This document shows positions 44,385 through 56,610 of a stretch of DNA of 64,000 nucleotides, in pieces. Location of the stretch: NCBI GenBank assembly GCA_027924645.1, contig BSBN01001751.1, positions 310,001 through 374,000 of the forward strand. Reading direction: 5' to 3'. This DNA is from Cunninghamia lanceolata. Lineage: Eukaryota > Streptophyta > Pinopsida > Cupressales > Cupressaceae. The notes beneath the pieces are model-generated. The model saw only the letters and a program-made list of their open reading frames with translations. It ran no database searches and had not been told where the DNA came from. The number at the start of each line of letters is the position of its first letter. Position 1 is the stretch's first letter. Position numbers and translations under genes: made by a program.

Positions 44385-46537
44385 CCCCCCCATAAGTGCA
44401 ACTTAGGGATCAATGAAAAGTATGCAACTAATGCAAGAATGGATCTTGGCTACAAGGCCATGTTAGGTACCCATGAACAACAAGAATCTCTCATAAGGTG
44501 GAGAAAAGGAGAAAAACCCCGTGGGCAAAAAACCCCTCTCCAAAAGAGAGAAAATACAAGTACATGAACATGTGATGGAAGAAGGACTAACAATAAGACC
44601 CCCAAGAACTGAAACCATCACAAAAGTACAATCATGAATGCCCCCCATAAGAGAGAGTGAAAAGAGAATATGAATCCCCTCCAAGAAGAAGCTCCAGAAC
44701 CAATGAAGAAATCTTGAAGACAAAATCCAATCCACTTCTTGCAAACAACATTTCTCCCTTTCAAAAGAAACAGATCCACTAGTGAATGTAGAAGCCATTC
44801 CCACATCTTGGATGAATAGGGAATCCATATCGAAATGTGTGTCTCTGAATGTAACTCAAGTGACCTCATATTACCTGAAATATGTCTTCTCGAAAACAGA
44901 AACTATCTACCCAATCAAAGAAGAAGATCTAGGAGAGGATATGATATGAACTGCATCTGGAAACACAGAAGATGAAGATGGTGATGCAAAGCCACCTAAG
45001 ATAGCATCGAAAAAGAGAGATAAACCCTCAAATGTGTCCTCCAAATCAGCAATGTGAGACTCCACAAACATAGATGATATGTTTGCAAGATAGGAATCCC
45101 AATGAGGTTGATCAAGAAGACTAATATTGACCTACTGCACAGAATCACTAGAAGCTAATGATGATGCAATACTAAACACTGAAGTAGTAGTAGGTGATGG
45201 TGGAGCAATGATCTCAAAAAGAGGAGAAGTGATTGAAGAAAGCATTTCAAAAAGTTGATGTGAGAAATGAGGACACATCTCTTTCTCATGTTCATTACTT
45301 CCACAATATCTACAATTAGATTTATGCTAATGGTAGAATCCCATCTCCTTAGATGTTTAGAGATTAAAACATGCAAATAGATTTATGCTAATAACAGAAG
45401 CCTATCAAAGAAAATAGAACCTTTCTAGGAGGTAGCATGTCCAGGATATCCAACATAAGCCATAAAATTGACAAACTGATTAAAATATACTTGGGGCTGA
45501 ATCTGAAAAAATTATATAGGTGGTTGTGTAGAGCTCAATGATACCTTTCTAACACCTATTCATTTTTTAAAAATGGAGATTCTAGGCACAAGAATGAAGC
45601 TTGAAAGCCAAAAAAAGATGCCTTCACTTCAAACAGAAAAAAGGCACCAAAAAAAAAAAAACTAATCATACAATCAGAAAGTATGCAGAACCATCTTGCC
45701 AGCAATATTTCATTTACAAAAAACTGACTCCGGATGTGAAAGTTATGATAGTTTTCATGAAATTGCTCCATGAGGGCATGTAGAAGAGGATGGAGGATTG
45801 CTAGATAAAACAATGCACCCTACGGAAGCACCCTTCAGACCACTAGATAAAATGATGCACCCTATAGAAGCACCCTTCGGACTACTAGATAAAAGGATGC
45901 GGAAGCACCCTTCAGACCACTAGATAAAATGATGCACCCTATGGAAGCACCCTTTGAACCACTAGATAAAATGATGCACCCTACGGAAGTACCCTTTAGA
46001 CCACTAGATAAAATGATGCACCCTATGGAAGCACCCTTCGGACCACTAGATAAAAGGATGTGGAAGCACCCTTTGAGCCACTAGATAAAATGATGCATCC
46101 TGCGGAAGCACCCTTCGAACCACTGGATAAAACGATGCACCCTATGGAAGCACCCTTCAAATCGCTAGATAAAATGATGCACCCTACGGAACGCTAGATA
46201 AAAGGACATGAAAGCACCTTTTAGTCTTTGATTTTTATGAATGAACGGGTGATTCCATGTTTTTTTACCCTTCTGAGCACGTTGGTGATGATGATTTTGG
46301 CCAAAAACTCTCTGAAACTACTATTCACCTTAGGATCTAAAAAAAGCACTCTTGAAACCTTTACAGATTTGGCTTCCCTAGACCAAATTTAGCCAAACAA
46401 AAGACAAATCCACCTTTTCTAGCTGCTCTGAATCCAATAGAATACTTTGTTTTATACAAAAACACACCCAACAAATGGCTCTTGCTTGAATTTTTCTCCA
46501 AATTTGAGAAGGGGCTTGCAATTCTACTCTGATACCA
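44385..46537 (-). other. Non-coding internal region of the left composite element
   Basis: The polypurine tract is next to the left LTR (complement of CCCCCCCATAAG). A 121-codon minus-strand frame (44463-44828) resembles no protein I know. The right part holds a 42-bp minisatellite and a leader sequence also found at 56430-56610. Confidence 0.6.
45793..46215 (+). repeat. 42-bp minisatellite, about ten units
   Basis: The unit is CTAGATAAAATGATGCACCC followed by TATGGAAGCACCCTTCGGACCA, repeated with few changes. Two units are shortened to 35 bp (near 45890 and 46050) and the last is partial. A full unit is 14 codons and is open on the plus strand as LDKMMHPMEAPFGP, but the 35-bp units shift the frame. 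Confidence 0.88.
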
Positions 46538-46819
46538 TGTAGAAGTTGTTAAACCAGCCTCACAAGACCCAACGAACACCTGCAAAACATAAGAAACCTT
46601 CCACAAGAGAAAAAAGCAAAGAGAGCAATTTGCACAAAAAAGATGCAATTAATGAAATGGATTTATGAATTACATGAGAGAACTTGCTTTTATGTTTGCA
46701 TGTTAGAAAACCCTAATGAGAGATTCCTGAGTTTAGCTTAAGTGAAATAAAGTAAAGGTGACTTAATTATTTAATCAATATGATTAAATTAATTAAGTAA
46801 AGGACCTATTACTCTAACA
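46538..46819 (-). repeat. Middle LTR of the composite
   Basis: It begins TGTAGAAGTTG and ends CTCTAACA. CTCTGATACCA lies immediately to its left (minus-strand primer-binding site) and a CCCCTTTAAGATG tract to its right, so it serves as 5' LTR for the left element and 3' LTR for the right one. Its inner part differs from the outer LTRs. Confidence 0.82.
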
Positions 46820-47471
46820 CCCCTTTAAGATGAACTTAGGGAGAAGCTAAAAAACTAAGGACAAATGCATGAAAGCAAAGATGGGTCCTAGCAACTAGGC
46901 CTGATGAGGTACCCATGTAGAAAAGAGTCTCACAAATAGAGAAAAGGAGAAAACTACACGGGAAAAACTCCTCCCCAAAAGAGAGAACGCAACCTCCCTA
47001 CAAGAGAGAGAGAGAGAAGGACTAAGAATCCTCCATAAAGGATGTCCCAAAAGAATAGGAACATGAAGAAGTCCACTGAAGCATGAAGAAGCTGCAAACA
47101 CTGTCGAAGACTAACTGCTATAGTGATGAAAGAAGAACCTCCTCTAAAACAAGATGAAGATCAGAATCAAGAAGATAAGAATCTATATGAGTGCCCACAA
47201 TGACACTACTCGAATCAGATGGCAAACAAAGGTAAAACATCTGGAACTTGAAGATACAAATGACATAAGTACCAAAAGTCTGAAGAACTAATCAAGTGAA
47301 AATAGAAGGTCACCTCCACAAAAGGAATGCACGATTGTCCATATGGTAAATGCTCCATCTCATCGAAATGCACGGGTAACCAGCCGCTGATGTACCACTG
47401 CATCCTCCTAGTAAATAGGAACAAATACTAGATACATAACTCACTCCAACGTGAAACCAAGGAAGCATTAG
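46820..47471 (-). other. Internal region of the right composite element, part before element Q
   Basis: Non-coding. Its start (polypurine tract, then AACTTAGGGA and GGTACCCATG blocks) matches the start of the left element's internal region. It is interrupted by element Q after ATTAG at 47467-47471. Confidence 0.6.
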
Positions 47472-48592
47472 TGTTGGAAACAAGGTAGATAACTGAGAGG
47501 GGGGTGAATTAGTTATCTCTAATAACTTTACTTTATTTTTCCTTTTATAATTTGTGCAGCATCAAAACACATAAGCATATATAATTATGAGAGCAGAAAT
47601 GAAATCAACACACATAACACAAGGATTTTAATGTGGAAAACCCTATTAAGGGAAAAACCACGAGGTGACTAACCCAAGATTGTATTCTCTTTTAAAAGAA
47701 TAAGAAGTACAAAATGGCACTTGTAAATTAGGGCTCACTACCTGAGCACATTGCTCACAAGAGGCACACTGCCTACAAGAGACTCACTGTCCTCAATGTT
47801 TATAGAAGGTAACTAGGTATTTGAACTGAAGAGAGGCATCCATCTATGCTGAGGTTTAGTTTCGGTTAGGCTCAATATACTGATCTAATGCACTTCATTC
47901 TTCCTCTGCTTTAGTGCTGCTATTATGTCACATACTGGACTTGTATTGCTGCTTCCACACTTATCTCTACCTTTCCTCGCACACTATATCTTTACACGCA
48001 CACCTTCATACCAAAATCCATCTAGTATATATATCCACACCAAGGATTTCAACATCTTTCTAGTCGACAACCGGAATATTCAAGATATTTACAAAACACT
48101 GATATGTCAGCTGATTCCATGCTTACTTAATATGTGATGTGTATCAAAAACATAGACATAGAAGTCATCAATCATGTCGCCCAACCATGTATGATCCCTC
48201 AAATAGCTTGATCAACATTAATTACTCATCTGGATTGAAGTCTGATACTCTGCTGGTCAGTTCTTCCTCAGTCTGCTCTGCCTGTCTGGAACCCAACACT
48301 TAGATGCTCTTATCTTTTCCATGATTCATCACCAGAGGCTCAATCTCTGGAATATAGTAGTCATGATACTCCTCTTGACTTACCCAAGTCCTCAACTTAC
48401 TGAGTTACACCCTCTGAGAGATTTGGATCCGATTGTTAGACCTTACTGCATGCTCTGTTCTTGTTCACCAGACCATAACATTCTTCAATTTGACTTCTGG
48501 TATAGGCATACTATACTCTACAGATGTGTGGGATAGACTTTGTTGCCATCAATGACAATAATCATGAAGCCACACAGTGTCTCTTGCCAACA
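47472..48592 (-). repeat. 3' LTR of element Q
   Basis: This LTR is 1121 bp, from TGTTGGAAACAAGG to TTGCCAACA. It aligns with 53951-55062 along its whole length with modest divergence and a few short indels. Confidence 0.93.
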
Positions 48593-48612
48593 ATCTCCTC
48601 CTTTGGCATTGA
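48593..48612 (-). other. Polypurine tract of element Q
   Basis: The minus strand reads GCCAAAGGAGGAGAT directly before the LTR. Confidence 0.75.
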
Positions 48613-48899
48613 TGGCAACACTTAGTGAAAAATGACTAAGTGTCGTAGCAAACTCCCCCTTGGCTAATGCTTTGTCTTATGTACACTTTTACCAGAGCTC
48701 CCCCTTAGCTGGATTCCACATTTTTTAGTACTCCTCACTCCCCCTTTGACATCAATGGCAAAGGGTGGAATTCGCATACCAAAATTTGCAAAAATCAACC
48801 TATACATAGCCGCATAAGTATATATACATGTTATACTTACATATACTTAAGTATATCTGCAAAAATGGTCTTCAACTATACAAATTTTGTTGCCCAACT

Positions 48900-51800
48900 C
48901 TACTTCATCCTGTCTAAAATTGAGATGTGACCACTCAACAAAAATGTATAAGCTTCTACCTTTCTTAAGTCTGTCAGATCACTGGTCTAGGCTGTAGTCT
49001 GATCATCAGTTAAGGCCTCATGCATTGCCTCTAACTTAGGGATAATTATCCCTCTAAGTTCACTCATCCTGCTTATTATATTCTTCTTCTCCTTTTCAAG
49101 CCTCTTTATTTCATTTATAATGGCAATAGCCTGGCACTCTTGATTCATTATAGATGTGGTGAGAGGATCAAAATTCTGAGATAAACTTGACAGTTTACCT
49201 TCTTATTCTTTCACCTTCTTTTCAATATCCTCTGTCACTTTAGACCATGATAGATAAAATTTGTACATTTCTCCACCATCTTTAAGGGCATTTTCTAGGC
49301 TCTTTATCCCAATATCTAGGGCTCTCCTATTATTAGCTATGAGTCCCTGTACTTCAGTGAATCTCATTCCCAAAAATTCTTCCAGACCTTTTCTTCTACT
49401 GATTTCTCTAAAGAATCGAAATGAGTGTTGACAGAGTTTACCAGAGATTTCAGGTTACCAGATAGAGAGGCCAAAGGATCCTTTTGGAAGGATGGCATGA
49501 TCTTCTCCAGCATTCCGGATTGAATCTCAATCAGCTCACAATCTTCCATGTGAGACTATAGAAGCTTTTCTTTTGCTTTATCTTGGGCAAAAGATGCTAT
49601 CTTCATTGTTTGGACCAGACAGAGGGAATCAAAATTTAGTGGTCCTTGGAAGAGTTTTGGTTCATCTATCTCCATCATCTCTTTGTTCAAGAATTTCTTC
49701 ACTGCCTCTGTAGTGTCTCTTGCCAGAGACTGAGTCTTTTCTTTTGGAATCTTTGAACTGTCATTGGAGATCTTCTTTGTTTACTCTTCTTCTCTTCCCT
49801 TTACCTCTTCTTCTTGACTCACTTTTTCTTCTTTTCTTCCTTCTCCTTCAACTCTTGAGTCTGGAATGTCTGCAATGGGATCCAGAGGGGAGATGTTGAC
49901 TTCTTCATGGACTTCCTCTTCCAGAACAGAGGAATCCAAGTCTTTAGACTTCTCCTCATCTATCTCTTTTGACTTTTCTACATTTTTCTCAGTAGATTCT
50001 TCTTTTGATACACTTAATCCTTCGACATCCATGGCAGAAGGTTCTTCATCTATTTCCTCTATAATAGGAAGATTGAATCTTTTGAAAGCATTTCAGAGGA
50101 TGTCTTTTGTTTCTCTTGCTACTTGATCAGTCTCTCCAAGCATAAGTTTGTTCATTCTTGCTTTTCTCTGGAACTCATCCTTGCAATCCTTAAAGATCAT
50201 GTTCATTTGTTTTGGAGTAATGGAAAGATAGAACTGAATAGCAATATGTGCTCGGATCTCTAAGTCCTTTGCCTTAGCATTCTCCTTTCTCGGTTCAAGT
50301 ACCTTCTCTAGACTTTTGGGAATTAGAGAAATGATTTCAATGAATACTTTATTATAAATGTTTAGGTACCTGACTGTAGCATCTTCCAAGATCTTCTTGT
50401 CAGTATCACTATATTCATCATAAAATTCTGTGACTAGTTGCAGATTCCCATCCACTATGACTACCTTGATGATATCATTATTAGAAAGAGTAGGCCTTTC
50501 AACAAATTCTTCTACCTCTTCTTCTTTATTTTTACTGGTAGAGGATTCCCTAGATGTTTTCTTCTTCTTCTTCATTTTCTTAACTTCCTCATCAGACTCT
50601 ATTTCTTCATCATCCTTTTAGCTTATGTATGACCTTGTGGCCTTTGTTTTCATTCCCTTTTCTCCCTTTCCAGATGTCTTAGCTTCCGGTTTTGAGGCTC
50701 TTGAGCTCTTAGAGGTGGCAGGTGCAGAGCTCTTGGAGGATCTAGTCTGAGAGGAGGCTTGTGCCAGAACACTTTCTTTTTCTGCTTCTTGTTTCTCTTT
50801 CTCAGCTCTTTCTATTTTCTCTCTATTTGCATCAACTGCCTCCTTTGATATGCCATATCTTTTGGCAATTTCCTCTACTTCCCTTCTCACTTTTCTTTTC
50901 ATCTCTGGTTGTCTCAGTTCAACATGTATCTTTACACTTAATTCTTCAAAGGTTCCAAACCTTTCTGTCTCAGGGTCCTTAGGCTAACTCAGTAAGTGTT
51001 GGACATGCAGCTCCAAGATTTTATCATCAACCTCATATCCCATTGGCATAATCCAAACTATTCTGGGCTCAACTACCTCCATTAGGCATTGATCAATGTC
51101 TACCATGAAGCATATTGTATCCTTATATTTTTCAACTATTATTTGAGGAATTCTTTCTTTGGCCTGCATCATACTTTGGAAGTTCTTAAAGTAACCCTAG
51201 AGCACTGTGCTTTGAGCCTTAGCATCACCAAGTCCATGCATATAGTCTCTGATTTGTATGGCAACCGATCTGTCATTTTGCCATACCCAACCACTTGATC
51301 TGGGTAGCTCATTCATATAGTAAAAGAACAGACACAGTATTAGCCCACCATACTTGAATGAGTTCTTCTTATCCTTCTTGATCTTCTACAAGTTTTCTAA
51401 TAGTTGATTCAGAAGAAGATCACATAGGTCATAATCAACATTTTCCCTTAGCATCTGATATGCTGTATAAATTGCAGTTCCAGACATAGAATTCTCCCTA
51501 CTGGAATGATAGATTTTATAACCAATTATCATAGAGGCAAATTTGATATCCGGATCTATGATATCTTCTATTGTCATAGCTCTTTTGTCAAACTTAGATC
51601 CGGTAGCTTCACTTACTATCTGGTTCTTGACAGATTTGAGTGCAGGTAACCCACCAGATAAGTGCAGTCCAGTTATTGCCCTAATGGCATCTTTTGTTAT
51701 CTTGAAGGGCTTCATCAACCACATGAAATTGTCATGTAATCTACTAAGAACATACTGGACCCATTCATCTTCAGCAAAATAGGGAAAGTGGATGCAATGT

Positions 51801-52069
51801 CCAAAATGCTTATCTCGAAGGGCCTTGTATTGAGGTTTGAGTTTAAAAGTTTCATCTATTAATTGTTTGTGGTAGATATCCATCAGCTTAGATTCTCCAA
51901 ATTCCTTAATATTTGTGTGGATGTACACCCTAACATCTTCTACGTGTAGAACCCCATGCAGAATGCTAGAAAAAGTGCCTAAGGGATCAACTTCTAAGGA
52001 TTTGTAGGGGTGTTTCTTGAACTTTGGGCGTGGCCTATCAGTGATCTTAATAACCATTGGAGTAGCCAT
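48900..52069 (-). pseudogene. Element Q ORF-b, long protein of unknown function
   Basis: From MATPMVIKITDRP at 52069 one minus-strand frame runs to about 49370 with seven stops and no frameshift. A single shift near 49370 then carries it on to about 48900, about 1050 codons in all. The first 230 codons form a folded-looking domain (FGHCIHFPYFAEDEWVQYVL, AITGLHLSGGLP, IDPDIKFASMIIGYKIYHS). A predicted basic coiled coil with a Ser/Ala/Lys linker (50620-50900) follows, then a second domain (50090-50575), an acidic Glu-rich region (49780-50030) and a C-terminal coiled coil. I do not recognise it. A distant plant-transposon or envelope-like protein is possible, but nothing here proves it. Confidence 0.7.
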
Positions 52070-52706
52070 CTTTGCAAAAGATTTAGAGAGAGATATTCAA
52101 AAATGGAAATACCTTTTTACACTTTTAGGGTTCACAATAAGAGCCGGAATAGGTCGCTAGTTGAATCGGATTCTGCGGTTGATCTTTGAGAAAGTTGTAA
52201 AAACTTGATGCAGAGCTCTTCCTTTCTTCTTCTCGAATGCAAATGTGCAAATGATGAGTAAAAGAACCCTTTTATTTCTGTGTAAAACCTAATTTCTTTT
52301 TGCAATAAATGCACAACTTAAGTCATATGGTTGCCTTGTTTTAAGAGAGATCTTTCCAAATCACTAAGATGCACTTAGAATCATTTTTAGTGATAATTGA
52401 CAATGTATCTTCTTTCCTCCAATCATGCCATGAATCCGTAGATCAAAATATTTCAATTTTGAATCATACTAGATCTGTCTATGAAGATCCTACTTTACCG
52501 GATGGCTATCAAACCAGATCAATCTTGGCTAAATAAACTCTTCAAACCTCCTTGCAGATCGTTCATATTTTTACCAAGGGTTATTTATATATTCCTCTAA
52601 GAACCCTTTAATCCACAACATTCCATGTGCCAATTTTAGGCACCAATTGACTGGCTAGGGGAATTTATTTTCCTTTGTGACTCCCCCTGAGCCAGAGCTC
52701 ATCTGT

Positions 52707-53885
52707 CTAGTTTCTGAAAGGAATATCAGCACCAGATTCTGGTGTGGATTCATCCCCAACATTTTCTGTACTCTTGTTCACCCAAATCTTGTTCATCTCC
52801 TTTTGAACTTCATCTGCATTCAGTTTGCCTTTTCCTTTATCTTGATTTTGATTATGATGCACCGGACCCTTTTTATCTTGATTCTTACTTCTGCAAAATT
52901 TGGCAATATGACTGGATCTATTGCAATTGTAGCAAACAACATTTCTTTGCATATTTGACTGATATCCTCTTGATCTACATTGATTAGCCATATGTCTCAT
53001 TCTATTGCATGCAAAGCATCTACCATTGAATGAATTGTTTATTTGCATATTTTTGCATTCATGAGATTTGTGACCATACCTTTTGCAGTTGAAACACTAT
53101 CTGGAGAAGGATGAATTAGTCTAATTCATTATTCTTCTACACTAAGTTGCTTTATGACTGAAGTTGTTGCAACTGTAGCAGTATCCATTAAAGGATGGAT
53201 ATCTTTGAGCATTTGGTTGCCATGCCGGAGGTCTTCTAGGCCTATTCCTTGGATTTCCTAATCCAAAGTTCTATTGACCAGATCCAGCGCTTTCACCTTT
53301 CTCATATCCCAAGCCACGCTTGTCATCTACCCTTTTTTGGCTTTCAAGAAGAACTTCAAGTTGAGCTGAGCTTATCTTGAATTTCTCTTTGTATTCATTT
53401 ATTGTTTGAAGATCTTGTTTAAGAGTGTCTATCTGATTCTCAAGTTGTTCTTCATTATCTCTAGCTTCTTCAAGATCAGATTCCAGATGCCTAATTATTC
53501 TATCCATTTTGTGGCAGTTTTCTGACTTCTTGAGAGATTGTTTTAGATTATCTTCAATTTTTCTTTTCTCTTCAATTTCTTGGGTGAATCTCATAACCCC
53601 TAATTCTATTTCATGCCTTACCATAATGACCTCTTTTGATAGCTTCTCACATAGCTTATTTTTCTCATTCAAATCTTCATTAGTATCATTGGCTTCACTT
53701 TGACTTGCTAATTGTTGAAGTAGTTCCTTTCTCTTTTTCACAGAGATACTCAGTTTTTCTTTTAGCTCATTTATGAAATCATCAGCTTGTTTGAGTCTTT
53801 CTCTCAAGTTATTGACTTTAGAGTGAGATTGCTCAAGATCATCTAGGGCAGACTGAAGTTGTTCCTTCATACCATACATATCCAT
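52707..53885 (-). pseudogene. Element Q ORF-a, coiled coil plus four CCHC zinc knuckles
   Basis: It starts MDMYGMKEQLQSALDD about 50 bp after the primer-binding site. Residues 1-195 are heptad-rich Leu/Glu/Lys, a long coiled coil. Four CCHC knuckles follow in one frame: CYSCNNFSHKAT-x-C, CFNCKRYGHKSHEC, CFACNRMRHMANQC and CYNCNRSSHIAKFC. A short acidic tail ends at 52707, about 393 codons in total. Four TAG codons interrupt it (about 53270, 53140, 53115 and 53098). Position and knuckles suggest a Gag-like RNA-binding role, but the usual copia Gag blocks are absent. Confidence 0.8.
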
Positions 53886-53937
53886 TGAGATTCCCAGATC
53901 TTACTCAAGCTGTTAGGCTCTGTTTAGAGGAACTTGG

Positions 53938-53950
53938 CTCTAATACCAAT
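53938..53950 (-). other. Primer-binding site of element Q
   Basis: The minus strand reads ATTGGTATTAGAGCC at the LTR edge, initiator-Met type with one change. Confidence 0.85.
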
Positions 53951-55062
53951 TGTTGGAAACAAGGTAGATAACTAAGAGGCGGAGTGAATCAGTTATCTCT
54001 AATAACTTTATTTTTCCTTTTATAATTTGTGCAGCATCAAAACACATAAGCATATATAATCATGAGAGTAGAAATGAAATCAACACACATAAAACAAAGA
54101 TTTTAACATGGAAAACCCTGTTAAAGGAAAAACCATGGGGTGACTAACCCAAGATTGTATTCTCTTTTAAAAAAATAAGAAGTACAAAATGACACTTTCT
54201 AATTAGGGCTCACTACCCGAGCACACTGCTCAAAAGAGCACACTGCCTATAAGAGATTCACTATCTCCAATGTTTATAGAAGGTAACCAAGTGTTTGAAC
54301 TGAAGAGAGGCATCCATATATGATGAGTTTCAGTTCTGATTAGGCTCAATATAATGATCTAATGCACTTCATTCTTCCTTTGCTTTAGTGCTGCTGTTTT
54401 GTCACATACCGGACTTGTATTGCTGCTTCCACACTTATCTCTGCCTTTCCTCACACACTATATCTTTACACACACACTTTCATACTGAAATCCATCTGGT
54501 ATATATATTCGCACCAAGGATTTCAACATCTTTCTAGTCGGCAACCAGAATATTCAAGATATTTACAAAACACTGATCTGTCGGCTAATTCCATGCTTAA
54601 TATGTGATGCGTATCAAAAACATAGACATAGAAGTCATCAATCATGTTGGCCAACCATGTATGATCCCTCAAATAGCTTGATCAACATCAATTACTCATT
54701 CAGATTGAAGTCTAATACTCTGCTGGTCAATTCTTCCTCAGTCTGCTCTGCCTGTCTGGAACCCAACACTCAGATGCTCTTATCTTTTCCATGATTCATC
54801 ACCAGAGGCTCAATCTCTAGAATATAGTAGTCATGATACTCCTCTTGACTTGCCCAAGTCCACAACTTACTGAGTTGCACCCTCTAAGAGATCCGGACCT
54901 GATTGTCGGACCTTGCTGCATGCTCTGTTCTTGTTCATCAGACCAGAACACTCTTCAATCTAACTTCTGGTATAGGCATACTATACTCTACGGATGTGTG
55001 GGATAGACTTTGTTGCCATCAATGACAATAATCATGAAGCCACATAGTGTCTCTTGCCAACA
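53951..55062 (-). repeat. 5' LTR of element Q
   Basis: This LTR is 1112 bp with the same termini as the left copy. The primer-binding site adjoins it on the left and the ATTAG duplication on the right. Confidence 0.93.
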
Positions 55063-55067
55063 ATTAG

Positions 55068-56610
55068 CACCAACAGTAAAAAACCCCCCATAATGCAGAC
55101 AAGGGAGAGCCATGATAGGTACATTGAAACTGTGTGAAAGCAAGAAGTGCATGTATAAGAAACAGGGACATCTAAACATGCAAACATGAAAGTACCAGCA
55201 AATAAAAGGGTGGGCAAACCAAGGCACACACACATGACAAAGGTGTGATGGCAAAATAAAAGGCTAACATCAACCCCCCCATAGTAATTTATATCATAGT
55301 GCGAGTACAATAAGGCACAAAATGATGCCCAAGATCTCAAGAATACATGTACAATGTTGAGGCACTTTATTGAAGTGCATTTACATATGAGAAGTGCTTA
55401 CAATGGAAGCTCACAATGTCCAAAAAAGGACTACATGATGAAAATACAATTCTCTAATAGAAAGAGAGGAAACCAATAGCACCATGAGGAAGTACATATA
55501 AAATCATGCACTTTCAAAAAAAATGGGACCCAAATAGAAGTCCGGATGCAGAAGATATGGCCCGTCAAATTCTCCAAAATGAGAACTGCACAACAACAGC
55601 ACTAAGAAAACTTATCTCTAGAAAAAATAGAAGTCAAAACTAAAAACCACCTACACCACTATGAAGAGCATGAAATTCTACCCCTTTTCAAAAAAAATTG
55701 CATTGAAAAATACCATTGTATGACTAAGATATGGCCTCTGGAAGATGGAGTGCAAAAATGAAAAGCCCAACGGAGAGGGGTTGTGAGGGCAAAAAAGCAT
55801 CTCTACCAAATTTAGAGAAACTCTGCCAGTTTTAAAGGATTGCCAACTTTAGAACCCCTGCTAAAAGGTTCTCCAGGTATAGTAGTTTGCATGTGATTTT
55901 TTTTAATAAAAAAACACAAAAAAAATTATTGCATGTGTTTATTTTAATATTTAAAAAAACATAAAAAATTATTACATGTGCTTTTTTATTAATAAAAAAC
56001 ACAAAAAAAAATTACATGCTGCTTTATTTTTAATAAAAAAATAGGAAAAAATAATTATTAAAAGATGTATTTTTTTGGAAAAAAATTTTTACTAATATGG
56101 TTAGGGGACCGCAGCCCCAAGAAAGGGGTGCAGGCCCATAAAGGATGATGCAAGCAAGTACAAGGGCCTGTGCAGCAGGTACCCTGTAACCTGCAACCCT
56201 TTTTTTTAACTTTGTTTTTTGAAAACAAAAAAACGGCTTTCTTTTTTAACATGAATTTTTTAATATAGTTTTTTTTAAACAAACTTTACATGCAAGGAAA
56301 AAAATTAATAATTTTTTTAAAAAATTTTCACCTCAATTTGCGTGCTGGGCAGTCCATATGACTTGCCTGGCAAAAAAAATTGCCCCAAATGAGCTTGAAA
56401 CTGATTTCAACAATTTGACAATTGATCTTAAGGTTTTGGGCCTTCTGAGCACAATGGTGAGATCTGTTTGGGCCCAAAATGCTCTAAAATTGCAGGTACC
56501 CTCTGGATCTAGAAAAAAAACACCCATTGAAACCCTTACAGATCTGGCCTACGAAGCTCAAATCAAGCCAAATAAAGGGCTAATCTAACTATTTCAACTA
56601 CTCTAAACCA
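55068..56610 (-). other. Internal region of the right composite element, part after element Q
   Basis: Non-coding. 55900-56060 holds three or four copies of an A-rich, ATTATTGCATGTG-type repeat. The last 180 bp matches the leader of the left element (46260-46537), including the CTTCTGAGCAC block. A decayed primer-binding site (CTCTAAACCA) abuts the right LTR. Confidence 0.6.

Larger units (their letters stand above)
47472..55062 (-). mobile_element. Element Q: complete non-autonomous LTR retrotransposon with two unusual ORFs
   Basis: LTRs are 47472-48592 and 53951-55062, with perfect TSD ATTAG at 47467-47471 and 55063-55067, a primer-binding site and a polypurine tract. The LTRs share TGTTGG ends and the AACTGAGAGG-GGGGTGAAT block with copia-1, so it belongs near copia. 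The 5.36-kb interior has no protease, integrase, reverse transcriptase or RNase H. It encodes a coiled-coil/zinc-knuckle protein and a long protein of unknown function. It would need copia enzymes in trans. Confidence 0.93.

Noticed and set aside
46361..46648. 95-codon Cys/Phe-rich minus-strand frame crossing the middle LTR
   Set aside because: It spans the LTR, primer site and leader, which are non-coding in all three copies.
54988..55340. Two overlapping Cys/His-rich minus-strand frames
   Set aside because: They cross the boundary between the element Q LTR and the composite element and overlap in different phases, with no homologous frame in the other Q LTR context.
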